This document shows positions 53,006 to 63,216 of a stretch of 64,000 bases of DNA, piece by piece; the first letter of the stretch is position 1, and every line of letters starts with the position of its first letter. This stretch comes from Streptomyces sp. CMB-StM0423 (GTDB lineage Bacteria > Actinomycetota > Actinomycetes > Streptomycetales > Streptomycetaceae). Under the pieces are notes generated by a model, which was not told the DNA's origin, did not search any database, and saw only the letters and a list, made by a program, of their open reading frames with translations. Both the position numbers and the translations under genes were made by a program. The stretch is from assembly GCF_002847285.1 (NCBI RefSeq), contig NZ_CP025407.1, positions 5,769,001 through 5,833,000 on the forward strand, written 5' to 3'.

Positions 53006-54871
53006 GTGCCCGCGACCGAAACCACCGTGCCGCAGCCCAGCCGTACCGAGCCCGCGCTGATCCGCAATTTCTGCATCATCGCGCACATCGACCACGGCAA
53101 GTCGACGCTGGCCGACCGGATGCTCCAGATCACCGGAGTCGTCGACCAGCGCCAGATGCGCGAGCAGTACCTCGACCGTATGGACATCGAGCGCGAGCGC
53201 GGCATCACGATCAAGTCCCAGGCCGTACGCATGCCGTGGTCGCCCTCGGAGGGTGAGAGCAGCGGCGAGGCGCACATCCTCAACATGATCGACACCCCCG
53301 GGCACGTCGACTTCACGTACGAGGTCTCCCGCTCGCTCGCCGCCTGCGAGGGCTGCGTGCTGCTGGTGGACGCCGCGCAGGGCATCGAGGCGCAGACCCT
53401 CGCGAACCTCTATCTCGCGATGGAGAACGACCTCACGATCATCCCGGTGCTGAACAAGATCGACCTGCCCGCCGCGCAGCCGGAGAAGTTCGCCGCCGAG
53501 CTGGCCGGGCTCATCGGCTGCGACCCCGCCGACGTGCTGCGCGTCTCGGCGAAGACCGGGGAGGGCGTCGAGGCGCTGCTCGACGAGGTGGTCCGGCAGG
53601 TGCCGCCGCCGGTGGGGGTCAAGGACGCCCCCGCCCGCGCGATGATCTTCGACTCGGTCTACGACTCGTACCGCGGCGTCGTGACGTACGTGAAGGTCGT
53701 CGACGGCACGCTCGGCAAGCGCGAGCGGATCAAGATGATGTCGACCGGCGCCCAGCACGAGCTGCTGGAGATCGGTACCAACTCGCCCGAGATGACCCCG
53801 GCCGACGGCCTCTCCGTCGGCGAGGTCGGCTATCTGATCACGGGCGTCAAGGACGTCCGCCAGTCCAAGGTCGGCGACACCGTCACCCGGCTCAGCAAGG
53901 GCGCCACCGAGCCGCTCGGCGGCTACAAGGACCCCAAGCCCATGGTGTTCTCCGGGCTCTACCCGGTCGACGGCTCCGACTATCCCGAGCTGCGCGACGC
54001 GCTGGACAAGCTCCAGCTCAACGACGCCGCGCTGGTCTACGAGCCGGAGACCTCCGCGGCGCTCGGCTTCGGCTTCCGTGTCGGCTTCCTCGGCCTGCTG
54101 CACCTGGAGGTGATCAGGGAGCGGCTGGAGCGCGAGTTCAACCTCGACCTGATCGCCACCGCGCCCAACGTGATCTACCGCGTCGTGCTGGAGGACCGCA
54201 CCGAGCACGTCGTCACCAACCCCAGCGAGTTCCCGGTCGGCAAGATCGAGGAGGTCTACGAGCCGGTCGTACGGGCGACGGTCCTGACCCCCAGCGAGTA
54301 CATCGGCTCGGTCATGGAGCTGTGCCAGAACCGCCGCGGCACGCTCCTCGGCATGGACTACCTCTCCGAGGAGCGCGTCGAGATCCGCTACACGCTGCCG
54401 CTCGCCGAGGTCGTCTTCGACTTCTTCGACCAGCTCAAGTCGAAGACCCGCGGCTACGCCTCCCTCGACTACGAGCCCACGGGCGAGCAGAGCAGCCAGC
54501 TCGTCAAGGTCGACATCCTGCTGCACGGCGACCAGGTCGACGCCTTCTCCGCGATCACGCACAAGGACAAGGCGTACGCCTACGGCGTCCGGCTCGTCGC
54601 CAAGCTGAAGGAGCTGATCCCGCGGCAGGCGTTCGAGGTGCCCGTGCAGGCGGCCATCGGCTCCCGCGTCATCGCCCGCGAGACCATCCGCGCCATCCGC
54701 AAGGACGTCCTCGCCAAGTGCTACGGCGGTGACATCTCCCGTAAGCGGAAGCTGCTGGAGAAGCAGAAGGAGGGCAAGAAGCGGATGAAGATGGTCGGCA
54801 ACGTCGAGGTGCCCCAGGAGGCGTTCATCGCGGTGCTGTCGTCGGACGAGGACGGCAAGGCGAAGAAGTAG
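53006..54871 (+). CDS. lepA: Elongation factor 4 (LepA) GTPase
   Basis: Ribosome-bound translational GTPase that can back-translocate or help subunit assembly. The 621-residue product has G1 AHIDHGKSTLADR, the switch ERERGITIKSQAVRM, G3 IDTPGHVDFTYE and NKIDLP. Domains II, III and V-like follow. The LepA-specific C-terminal domain ends RKRKLLEKQKEGKKRMKMVG. The GTG start has AGGA upstream. Monocistronic, followed by a GC hairpin. Confidence 0.97.
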   Translation: MPATETTVPQPSRTEPALIRNFCIIAHIDHGKSTLADRMLQITGVVDQRQMREQYLDRMDIERERGITIKSQAVRMPWSPSEGESSGEAHILNMIDTPGHVDFTYEVSRSLAACEGCVLLVDAAQGIEAQTLANLYLAMENDLTIIPVLNKIDLPAAQPEKFAAELAGLIGCDPADVLRVSAKTGEGVEALLDEVVRQVPPPVGVKDAPARAMIFDSVYDSYRGVVTYVKVVDGTLGKRERIKMMSTGAQHELLEIGTNSPEMTPADGLSVGEVGYLITGVKDVRQSKVGDTVTRLSKGATEPLGGYKDPKPMVFSGLYPVDGSDYPELRDALDKLQLNDAALVYEPETSAALGFGFRVGFLGLLHLEVIRERLEREFNLDLIATAPNVIYRVVLEDRTEHVVTNPSEFPVGKIEEVYEPVVRATVLTPSEYIGSVMELCQNRRGTLLGMDYLSEERVEIRYTLPLAEVVFDFFDQLKSKTRGYASLDYEPTGEQSSQLVKVDILLHGDQVDAFSAITHKDKAYAYGVRLVAKLKELIPRQAFEVPVQAAIGSRVIARETIRAIRKDVLAKCYGGDISRKRKLLEKQKEGKKRMKMVGNVEVPQEAFIAVLSSDEDGKAKK

Positions 54872-54911
54872 CGGCGGCCGCCCGCCGGGGCGGGAAGCGG
54901 AATCGTACGGA

Positions 54912-54944
54912 CCGGGCCGGCGCGGGACCCCCCGCCCGGCCCGG
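54912..54944 (+). terminator. lepA terminator hairpin
   Basis: CCGGGCCGG-(C)-GCGGG pairs with CCCGC-CCGGCCCGG (14 bp with one bulge, ACCC loop), 40 nt after the lepA stop. Confidence 0.75.
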
Positions 54945-54975
54945 CTTCGAGACCTATCCGACGCCTTGCAGACCC

Positions 54976-55004
54976 TTACGCCGCTCGATGTCACCCTCTA
55001 ATCT
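54976..55004 (+). promoter_or_regulatory. Promoter of the acyl-CoA ligase gene
   Basis: TTACGC (54976-54981), 17 nt, TAATCT (54999-55004). It predicts transcription from about 55011. Confidence 0.65.
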
Positions 55005-55028
55005 GCTGGTTACTCGCCAGTTACCAGC
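55005..55028. promoter_or_regulatory. Operator palindrome at the acyl-CoA ligase start site
   Basis: GCTGGTTACT-CGCC-AGTTACCAGC: two 10-base arms with one mismatch, directly after the -10 box and covering the predicted +1. The size and layout fit a TetR-type repressor that responds to acyl-CoA, as known for fatty-acid genes in actinobacteria. The regulator itself is not in the window. Confidence 0.65.
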
Positions 55029-55051
55029 GAAGAGCAGGGCCGGAGGATGCA

Positions 55052-56947
<1,896 letters not shown>

Positions 56948-57417
56948 GGCCGGCTCGTTTCCGACGCGCCCCCGGGGCCGGAAGTGCCGTGCGGCGGTGG
57001 CCGCTTGCGGCCGGTCCGCGGGGGTGCGTCTTTTGTCGTACACGGGGAACGGGAAGGGCGGTCAGGGGTGTGCGGGCGGCGTGTGCGTCGCCGGTCGCGC
57101 CCCTCGAACGGGCGACGCGCGCGATCCCGTTGACGGTGACCGCGGCACCCGCGACGGGGTGGTGAGAGGGCTGTCCCCGGGGGTGCGGAGGTCTCGTACG
57201 CACGCGTGTCCACCGCGGTGAGCTGTGTCTTCGCCGTTACGGCCGCTGCGGCCGTGCGTCGCGGGGGGCCCGTGGGAAGTGCCGGGCGGGGGTGGCCGAA
57301 GGGGGTAATCCGGGTGGTGCGGCGGGGGTCGGATGGGCCATATCCGGTCACCAGTTGTGTCACTTGGTGCATCTGGGCGAGCTCAGTCTGTCACCCTGGT
57401 ACGTGGGGAACGCCCGT
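56948..57417 (+). other. 470-nt gene-free region before the SpoIIE-type phosphatase
   Basis: No convincing ORF. It contains a 7-bp hairpin ACGGCCG/CGGCCGT (57239-57245 with 57249-57255). A slightly AT-richer tract lies around 57340-57400, before the phosphatase start, and probably holds its promoter. I could not define -35/-10 boxes there. Confidence 0.45.
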
Positions 57418-59964
57418 ATGCCGGGATTGGGCCGGGAGAGGACAGTGGGGACGACCTTCGCAGTGCAGGCCGTACGTCGAACCTCCGTGGTGTCGGTCGT
57501 GCGAAGAGAGCCCGCGGAGCCGGACGGCGGGTCCGGCGGGTCCGGCGGGTCCGGCGGGGAAAGCGGGAGCGGCACGGAAGGTGCCGACGACGCGGACGGA
57601 ACGGACGGTGCGGACGACGTGCCGGCATCCGGCGGGGAAGCCCGAGGGGCGCACCGCACGGCCCGGGGCGCCGCGGACGACGGGGGCGACGGGGACGACG
57701 ACGGGGACGACGGGGACGGGGACGGCTCGGGGGAAGACGGCGCAGACGCCGGTGCGGACGGCTCCGCGGGCAGCGGCGCGGAGGGCCCCGGGGACGGGAG
57801 CGCAGCCGACGGGATCGCGGGCTCCGCGAAGCGCGGTTCGGGCGGATCCGGCCACGGGAGCGCAGACGGCCCCGGGGACGGCGACGCGGAGGATGCGGAG
57901 GCGGAGGCGGACGCCGCCGCCGGTCCGCAGGGCGTGACCGACGTCGCCCTGACCCTCGCCGCCGGAATGCCCGCCGCCGAGGCGGCCCGCCGGTTCGTCC
58001 GCGAGCTGCTCGCCGGCCGCGCAGGGCCCGAGGTCGACGACGCCGAGCTGCTGACCAGCGAGCTGGTCACGAACGCCGTGGTGCACGCCGGCACCGAGGT
58101 ACGGGTCCGCTGCCGGCTCGTCACCGAGGACGCCACCGCCGCCGGTCTCGCGCGCGACGGCGCGGACGGCGGCGGCGCGGCCGCGGAGCCGACGCTGCTG
58201 GTGGAGGTCACCGACGGGCACGCGGCCCGGGTGATGCCGCTGCCGGCGCCCGAGGAGTCGTACGGCTACGGCCTGCAACTCGTCGCCGCGCTCGCCGACG
58301 CCTGGGGCGTGGAGCACCGGCGCAGCGAGAAGACCGTCTGGTTCCGGATGGGCCCGTTGCGCGAGGTCGGGGGCGAGCCGGCCGACGACGACCCCGACGC
58401 CGCGGCACCGGACCGGGAGACCGGCGCGGCGCACGACGAGGCGGGCGCGCACGGCGCGAGCGCCGTACCCGACGACGCGGCCCACGGCCGGGGCGTACCG
58501 CACCACGCGGACGGCTCCGGCGGCGACACCGTCCGCGGCGCGCACGACCTCGCCGACGACGACCTCGCCGACCCGCACGCCGCCCACACCGCAGCGCTCC
58601 GCCTGCCCAGCCAGGCCACCGCGCACACCCCGCGCAGCGCCACCGACCCCGAACTGCGCGGCGGCGGCCCCTGGGCGGGCGTCGGCGCCTTCTCGTTCCT
58701 CGCCGAGACCTCCGACATGCTGGCCGGGCAGTTCGACGAGGACATGGTCGCCTCGCTGGCCACCCAGCTCCTCGTGCCCCGGCTCGCCGACTGGAGCGCC
58801 GTCTGGCTCGAAGGCGCCGACGGCGCCGAGCCCCGCCTCGCGCAGGTCTGGCACGCCGCCGAGGAGCGGATCTCCCCCCTCCGCCGCGCCCTGGAGCAGT
58901 GCCCGCTGCCGCCGCCCGACGCCCGCCCCGTACCGGTCTCGTGGCCCGGCGGCGGCAGCGGCGGCGTCGCCCGCGGTCCCGGGGACGCCGGCTACGGGCT
59001 CGGCGGCCCCGCGCTGGCCTGCCCGCTGGTCGCAGGCGGCCGCCGCGTCGGCACGCTGCTCTTCGGCCGCGCCGGCGTCGCCCGGATCGGCGGCGACGTC
59101 GTCGCCGTCGTCACGGACTTCGCGCGCCGCGTCGCGCACGCCGTCTCCGCCGCCCGCCAGTACACGCGCCAGGTCACCATCAGCGAGGTGCTCCAGCGCG
59201 GCCTGCTGCCCAGCGGCATCGCGGAGATGCCGGCCATGGACACCGCCGTCGTCTACGAGCCGGCCGAGGGCGCCGCCGCGGGCGGCGACTTCTACGACCT
59301 CTTCCCCAGCGGCAGCGACCGCTGGTGCTTCGCCCTCGGCGACGTCTGCGGCCAGGGCCCGGAGGCGGCGGTCGTCACGGGCCTCGCGCGCCCGGTGCTG
59401 CGGCTGCTCGCGCGCGAGGGCTACGGCGTCGCCGACGTGCTCGGGGGCCTGAACCGCACGCTCGTGGAGCACGCCTTCGAGGCCGTCGAGGCGGCCACGG
59501 CGTTCGGGCTGCCGCCGGAGCAGGCGCGGTTCCTGTCGCTGCTGTACGGGGAGCTGGTGCCGTACGAGCACGAAGGCGGCGGCGTCCGCTGCACCGTGGC
59601 CAGCGCCGGCCACCCGCTGCCGCTGCTCCTGCGCAGCGACGGCGGGGTGCGGGCGGCGGCGGACGCGCAGTTGCTGCTGGGGGTGCTGGACGACGCTGAG
59701 TACTACAGCCAGTCGTTCGACCTGGAGCCCGGCGACACGCTGCTGTGCGTGACGGACGGCGTGACGGAGCGGCGGTACGGGGACCGGCTGTTCGACGACG
59801 GGGACGGGCTGGCGGAGGCCCTGTCGTGCTGCACGGGGCTGGGCGCGGCGGCGGTGGCGGAGCGGATCAGGACGGCGGTGCACGACTTCGCGCCGGTGCC
59901 GCCGCGGGACGATCTGGCGATGATGGTGCTGCAGGCGCGGGGGACGGAGCAGGGCGGGTACTGA
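57418..59964 (+). CDS. SpoIIE-type PP2C phosphatase with N-terminal HATPase (anti-sigma-like) domain
   Basis: An 848-residue signalling protein. After about 20 residues comes an Asp/Gly/Ser/Glu low-complexity region (about 35-170). Next is an RsbW-like histidine-kinase ATPase domain with N-box LLTSELVTNAVVHAG (Asn219) and YGYGLQLVAALADAWGVE. A linker and a GAF-like region follow (about 420-560). The C-terminal PP2C/SpoIIE phosphatase has EGAAAGGDFYD (about 618), LGDVCGQGPEAA (Asp642) and PPRDDLAMMVL (Asp831/832). Such fusions control anti-sigma-factor antagonists. No cognate sigma factor is adjacent. The ATG has GGGGAA upstream. Confidence 0.9.
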   Translation: MPGLGRERTVGTTFAVQAVRRTSVVSVVRREPAEPDGGSGGSGGSGGESGSGTEGADDADGTDGADDVPASGGEARGAHRTARGAADDGGDGDDDGDDGDGDGSGEDGADAGADGSAGSGAEGPGDGSAADGIAGSAKRGSGGSGHGSADGPGDGDAEDAEAEADAAAGPQGVTDVALTLAAGMPAAEAARRFVRELLAGRAGPEVDDAELLTSELVTNAVVHAGTEVRVRCRLVTEDATAAGLARDGADGGGAAAEPTLLVEVTDGHAARVMPLPAPEESYGYGLQLVAALADAWGVEHRRSEKTVWFRMGPLREVGGEPADDDPDAAAPDRETGAAHDEAGAHGASAVPDDAAHGRGVPHHADGSGGDTVRGAHDLADDDLADPHAAHTAALRLPSQATAHTPRSATDPELRGGGPWAGVGAFSFLAETSDMLAGQFDEDMVASLATQLLVPRLADWSAVWLEGADGAEPRLAQVWHAAEERISPLRRALEQCPLPPPDARPVPVSWPGGGSGGVARGPGDAGYGLGGPALACPLVAGGRRVGTLLFGRAGVARIGGDVVAVVTDFARRVAHAVSAARQYTRQVTISEVLQRGLLPSGIAEMPAMDTAVVYEPAEGAAAGGDFYDLFPSGSDRWCFALGDVCGQGPEAAVVTGLARPVLRLLAREGYGVADVLGGLNRTLVEHAFEAVEAATAFGLPPEQARFLSLLYGELVPYEHEGGGVRCTVASAGHPLPLLLRSDGGVRAAADAQLLLGVLDDAEYYSQSFDLEPGDTLLCVTDGVTERRYGDRLFDDGDGLAEALSCCTGLGAAAVAERIRTAVHDFAPVPPRDDLAMMVLQARGTEQGGY

Positions 59965-60097
59965 GGGGGGCTGGGCCCGGGACAGGGCTGGAGCCGGAGA
60001 CCGGACGGGGCTGGAGCCGGGCCCAGGGCCGGGGCTGAGCCGAGGTCGGAGGGCCGGGGAGTCCGGGCCTTCCGGCGGCCGGGGGACAATGGGGCGT

Positions 60098-61324
60098 ATG
60101 CCCTCCGTACTGCCCGATGGCGAGCCCGCGCCCGAGGACGGGACCCTGCCCGCCGAGGCGCTGGCCGGGGCCGCCGGCCGCCCCCTCGGCTTCTACGCCC
60201 ACGTTCCGTACTGCGCCACCCGCTGCGGCTACTGCGACTTCAACACGTACACCGCCTCCGAACTGCGCGGTACCTCGCGCGACGACTACGCCGCCACCTT
60301 CGCCGAGGAGGTCCGCCTGGCCCGCAAGGTGCTCGGCGACGATCCGCGGGAGGTCGAGACGGTGTTCTTCGGCGGCGGTACGCCCACGCTGCTGCCGGCG
60401 GCGGACCTGGGGCGGATGCTGGCGGCGATCCGCTCGGAGTTCGGCCTCGCGGCGGACGCGGAGGTGACGACGGAGGCCAACCCGGAGTCGGTGGATCCGG
60501 CGTATCTGGCGGAGCTGCGGGAGGCCGGGTTCAACCGGATCTCGTTCGGCATGCAGAGCGCGCGGGAGCACGTGCTGCGGGTGCTGGACCGTACGCACAC
60601 GCCGGGCCGCCCGGAGGCGTGCGTGGCGGAGGCGCGGGCGGCGGGGTTCGCGCACGTGAACCTGGACCTGATCTACGGCACGCCGGGGGAGACGGACGAC
60701 GACTGGCGGGCGTCGCTGGCGGCGGCGCTGGGGGCGGGTCCCGACCATGTGTCGGCGTACGCGCTGATCGTGGAGGAGGGCACGCAACTGGCGCGGCGGA
60801 TCCGGCGGGGGGAGGTGCCGCCGACGGACGACGACGTGCACGCGGACAGGTACCTGATCGCGGAGGAGGCGCTGTCGGCGGCGGGGATGGAGTGGTACGA
60901 GGTGTCGAACTGGGCGGAGGCCGCGGGCGGCGCGGGGGCCCGGTGCCGGCACAACGAGCTGTACTGGACGGGCGCGGACTGGTGGGGCGCGGGCCCGGGG
61001 GCGCACAGCCACGTGGGCGGGGTGCGGTGGTGGAACGTCAAGCACCCGGGGCCGTACGCGTCCGCCCTGGCGGCGGGCCGGTCGCCGGCGGCGGGCCGGG
61101 AGGTGCTGACGGAGGAGGACCGCAGGGTGGAACGGATCCTGCTGGAGCTGAGACTGTCGGCGGGCTGCCCGGTGTCGCTGCTGCGACCGGCGGGAGCGGA
61201 GGCGGCGGCCCGGGCGGTGGGGGACGGGCTGCTGGAGGGTGGTCCGTGGGAGGAGGGCCGGCTGGTGCTGACGCTGCGGGGGCGGTTGCTGGCGGACGGG
61301 GTGGTACGGGACTTGGTGGACTGA
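60098..61324 (+). CDS. hemW: HemW-type radical SAM haem chaperone (HemN-like)
   Basis: A 408-residue radical-SAM protein with HVPYCATRCGYCDFNTY (Cys39, Cys43, Cys46). It has ETVFFGGGTPTLLP, the RISFGMQS motif, VNLDLIYGTPGETDDDW and a C-terminal HemN-like domain. It lacks the N-terminal features of true coproporphyrinogen dehydrogenase HemN, so the haem-chaperone HemW is more likely. ATG 60098 is 7 nt after GACAAT (60085-60090), suggesting a leaderless transcript; ATG 60089 overlaps that box. Flanked on both sides by GGGGCTG-rich repeats. Confidence 0.93.
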   Translation: MPSVLPDGEPAPEDGTLPAEALAGAAGRPLGFYAHVPYCATRCGYCDFNTYTASELRGTSRDDYAATFAEEVRLARKVLGDDPREVETVFFGGGTPTLLPAADLGRMLAAIRSEFGLAADAEVTTEANPESVDPAYLAELREAGFNRISFGMQSAREHVLRVLDRTHTPGRPEACVAEARAAGFAHVNLDLIYGTPGETDDDWRASLAAALGAGPDHVSAYALIVEEGTQLARRIRRGEVPPTDDDVHADRYLIAEEALSAAGMEWYEVSNWAEAAGGAGARCRHNELYWTGADWWGAGPGAHSHVGGVRWWNVKHPGPYASALAAGRSPAAGREVLTEEDRRVERILLELRLSAGCPVSLLRPAGAEAAARAVGDGLLEGGPWEEGRLVLTLRGRLLADGVVRDLVD

Positions 61325-61374
61325 GGGGGCTGTTCCCGCCCCTCCCCTCCCCGAACCCGGGGGCTCCACCCCCG

Positions 61375-61775
61375 GCCCCCGCCGGGGCGCCGCCCAGGAC
61401 CCGCTCGGGGCCGCGCCCCGGACCCTGGAGAGCCCGCCCCGGACCGTTCGGGGCTGTGGCCCGGATCCCCGGACGGGGCTGCCGCAGGGGCCCCCGCGCG
61501 GCTGTGCCTCAGGCTCGCTGGGGGCTCTGCCTCGGGCCCGGGCTGGACTCCCGCAGGGCTGTCTCCCGGACCGCTCGGGGCTGCGCTCCGGATCCGCTTG
61601 CGGTTCCGCGCCCGAGACCCCGATGGCTCCGCCCCGGGCCCGCTGGGGGCTGTTCCTCGGGCTCCAGCGGCGCCGGCCTCGGCTCGCACGGGGCTGGCCC
61701 AGGCCCCGCGGGGGCTGTGCGCAGGACGTACGGAGCTGCCTCGTACCCGCCCCGGGCTGGGCCCCGGCTCCCCGT
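61375..61775. repeat. Degenerate GGGGCTG/CCGGA repeat array
   Basis: At least seven imperfect copies of a unit like GGACC-G-CTCGGGGCTG-GC-CCGGA (around 61401, 61441, 61471, 61512, 61568, 61638 and 61690) occur at irregular spacing of about 20-70 nt. Two related copies of GGGGCTGGAGCCGG precede hemW (59980-60030). Confidence 0.65.
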
Positions 61776-62333
61776 ACCCATGACCCCCTCACACCCACCC
61801 AAGGGTATGCGGGTGCTCTGACATCGCTGGCTCACTGGGGCGGCAACGGGCGGGCGGTGCCGGGGGGACGGATACGCCTGGTGGCCGGGGTCGTGGGGAC
61901 GCGGGAACGGGGGTGGGCGGGATCGCGTGCGGTTGCTGCGACGTGGGGTCGGAGCATTGGGCCCCTGCCGTGCGCTCCCGGCCGCTCGCCTGCGCACCGG
62001 GCTCCGACTTCACCGGCGATCGTCCGGGGCAGTCGGCCCTCGGGCCCTCTTAGCCAGCCGGTACCCCTCGGGTTGCACGTCACTGGGCAAAACTCTGCTC
62101 CGGCGGGTGATCTGGTCGGTTTTGGTCCGGGTGTTGCGCGGAGTTCGTGTCGGTAGTGCGCACTCGGTGCGGCCGGGGTGGTGCTTGGCGAGCCTGCGGG
62201 TGCGTATCTGCGTGCGGTGGGGCAAAAGTCGGCCTCCGGGGGTCGGTTCGGGGTGAATCGGGGGTGTTACCGCGAGTTACGGTCCGATTTCTCCGCTGAG
62301 CGGCAGGATGGCGGATCGGGGTGTAGGGGTACG

Positions 62334-62369
62334 CGCCCCGCCTGCCGGACCCATACGGCAGGCGGGGCG
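62334..62369 (-). terminator. Terminator of the minus-strand accessory operon
   Basis: A perfect 14-bp stem (62334-62347 with 62356-62369) with an 8-nt loop, about 45 nt beyond the last stop at 62412. Confidence 0.82.
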
Positions 62370-62411
62370 TCTCCCGAGGGCGGTCGTGAGTACCGTCACC
62401 GCTCTCGGGGC

Positions 62412-62684
62412 TCAGTGGGGATGCCGGCGGATGAGGACGTTCGCGTCGCTTACCGCCGACAAGTCGCCCTTCGCGCGCGCCGCCCTTCGGCTCGTCGCCA
62501 GTTCCGCGCACCGGGCGCAGCCCGGGGCCGGGGTGGCGTCCGGGGGAGGGAACGCCTGGGGCAGGTAGACCGGGGCGGCCATCGAGGTGCGGTGCGCGGC
62601 GAGGGTGGTCGCCGGGACATCCGTCGCCGGGTGCCGCGGCGGTCCATTTCCCGCGGTACGGGACCGGTCGCCGTCCGTGTTCAC
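62412..62684 (-). CDS. Small CxxC protein in the accessory operon
   Basis: A 90-residue product. The first 45 residues are variable and hydrophilic. The C-terminus reads PVYLPQAFPPPDATPAPGCARC, followed by AELATSRRAARAKGDLSAVSDANVLIRRHPH. The CARC pair and terminal HPH could bind a metal. Proteins with this ending are familiar near XRE-type regulators in Streptomyces (impression, not checked). The GTG has a superb GGAGGGGG site and overlaps the preceding stop by 4 nt (GTGA), so translation is coupled to the resolvase-like gene. Function unknown. Confidence 0.7.
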   Translation of the reverse strand: MNTDGDRSRTAGNGPPRHPATDVPATTLAAHRTSMAAPVYLPQAFPPPDATPAPGCARCAELATSRRAARAKGDLSAVSDANVLIRRHPH

Positions 62685-63094
62685 GGGCGCCCCCTCCGTA
62701 ACACCGCGGCGCTGATCCGCCCGTGGCCCGGTTCCAGGTCGTTCTCGCCCCCCGTGGTGACGCAGTGGCCCCCTGCCCGGTGGACTGACAGGCGGAGGGT
62801 CGCCCTGTCCGCGCGGTCCCAACTGATGCGGTCCCACGTGTCCACGAGGCACACCGCGGGCCCGGCGGCCTGGCGCATGGCGTAGGTGAGCATCTGCCAC
62901 TGCGCCCGCTGCCAGGCGCACAGCGCCTGGTCCCCGCGGTCGACCCACTCCCCGGCCACCACCCAGCCCCGCTCGGCGGCATACCGCCTGCAACGCGCTA
63001 TGCGCTCGTCCAGGGCCGCGGTCGTCAGTACGGCGTGCCGGTCGTAGATGAACGCCAGCGTGGGCCGGGGCGGGTGGGTGTCGGGTGTCTCCAT
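62681..63094 (-). CDS. Resolvase-like protein lacking the catalytic serine
   Basis: A 137-residue protein that reads like the N-terminal domain of a serine recombinase: a strand (TLAFIYDRHAVL), ALDERIARCRRYAAERGWVV, then EWVDRGDQALCAWQRAQWQML and CLVDTWDRISWDRADRATL with a conserved D-R-I-S. Where active enzymes have YxRVS-S/T with the nucleophile Ser, this has YDRHAVLT. There is no DNA-binding domain. It is probably non-catalytic. Codon 132 is TTA (62701-62699), so translation should depend on bldA. AGGTGA lies upstream of the ATG at 63094. GTG 63103 and GTG 63097 are alternatives. Confidence 0.7.
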   Translation of the reverse strand: METPDTHPPRPTLAFIYDRHAVLTTAALDERIARCRRYAAERGWVVAGEWVDRGDQALCAWQRAQWQMLTYAMRQAAGPAVCLVDTWDRISWDRADRATLRLSVHRAGGHCVTTGGENDLEPGHGRISAAVLRRGRP

Positions 63095-63216
63095 CACGCT
63101 CACCTGTCGTCGGTGATCAGGTCGTCACCGACGGTAGAAGCAGATGGTGTGTGCCTACAGGCACGGAACGTCGCAGTTTGGCGGGCGTCCGCCCGAAGGG
63201 GGTACGGGCCGTGCCC

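Larger units (their letters stand above)
61325..62411. other. 1.1-kb gene-free region after hemW
   Basis: No ORF with convincing coding character on either strand. 61325-61780 is degenerate GC-rich repeat. 61800-62330 is unstructured sequence without recognisable promoters. 62334-62369 is a terminator for the minus-strand operon. In S. coelicolor, hrcA and dnaJ follow hemW (from memory), so this looks like a rearrangement or insertion boundary. Confidence 0.6.

Noticed and set aside
57206..57937. Protein gene upstream of the SpoIIE-type phosphatase
   Set aside because: The frame overlaps the phosphatase start out of phase and translates to Thr/Gly/Arg low complexity without a ribosome site.
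61375..61775. CRISPR array
   Set aside because: Repeats are degenerate, spacing is irregular, there are no unique spacers of constant length and no cas genes.
62681..63094. Active site-specific recombinase or transposon resolvase
   Set aside because: The catalytic serine position is not serine and there is no DNA-binding domain. No inverted repeats or transposase are nearby.
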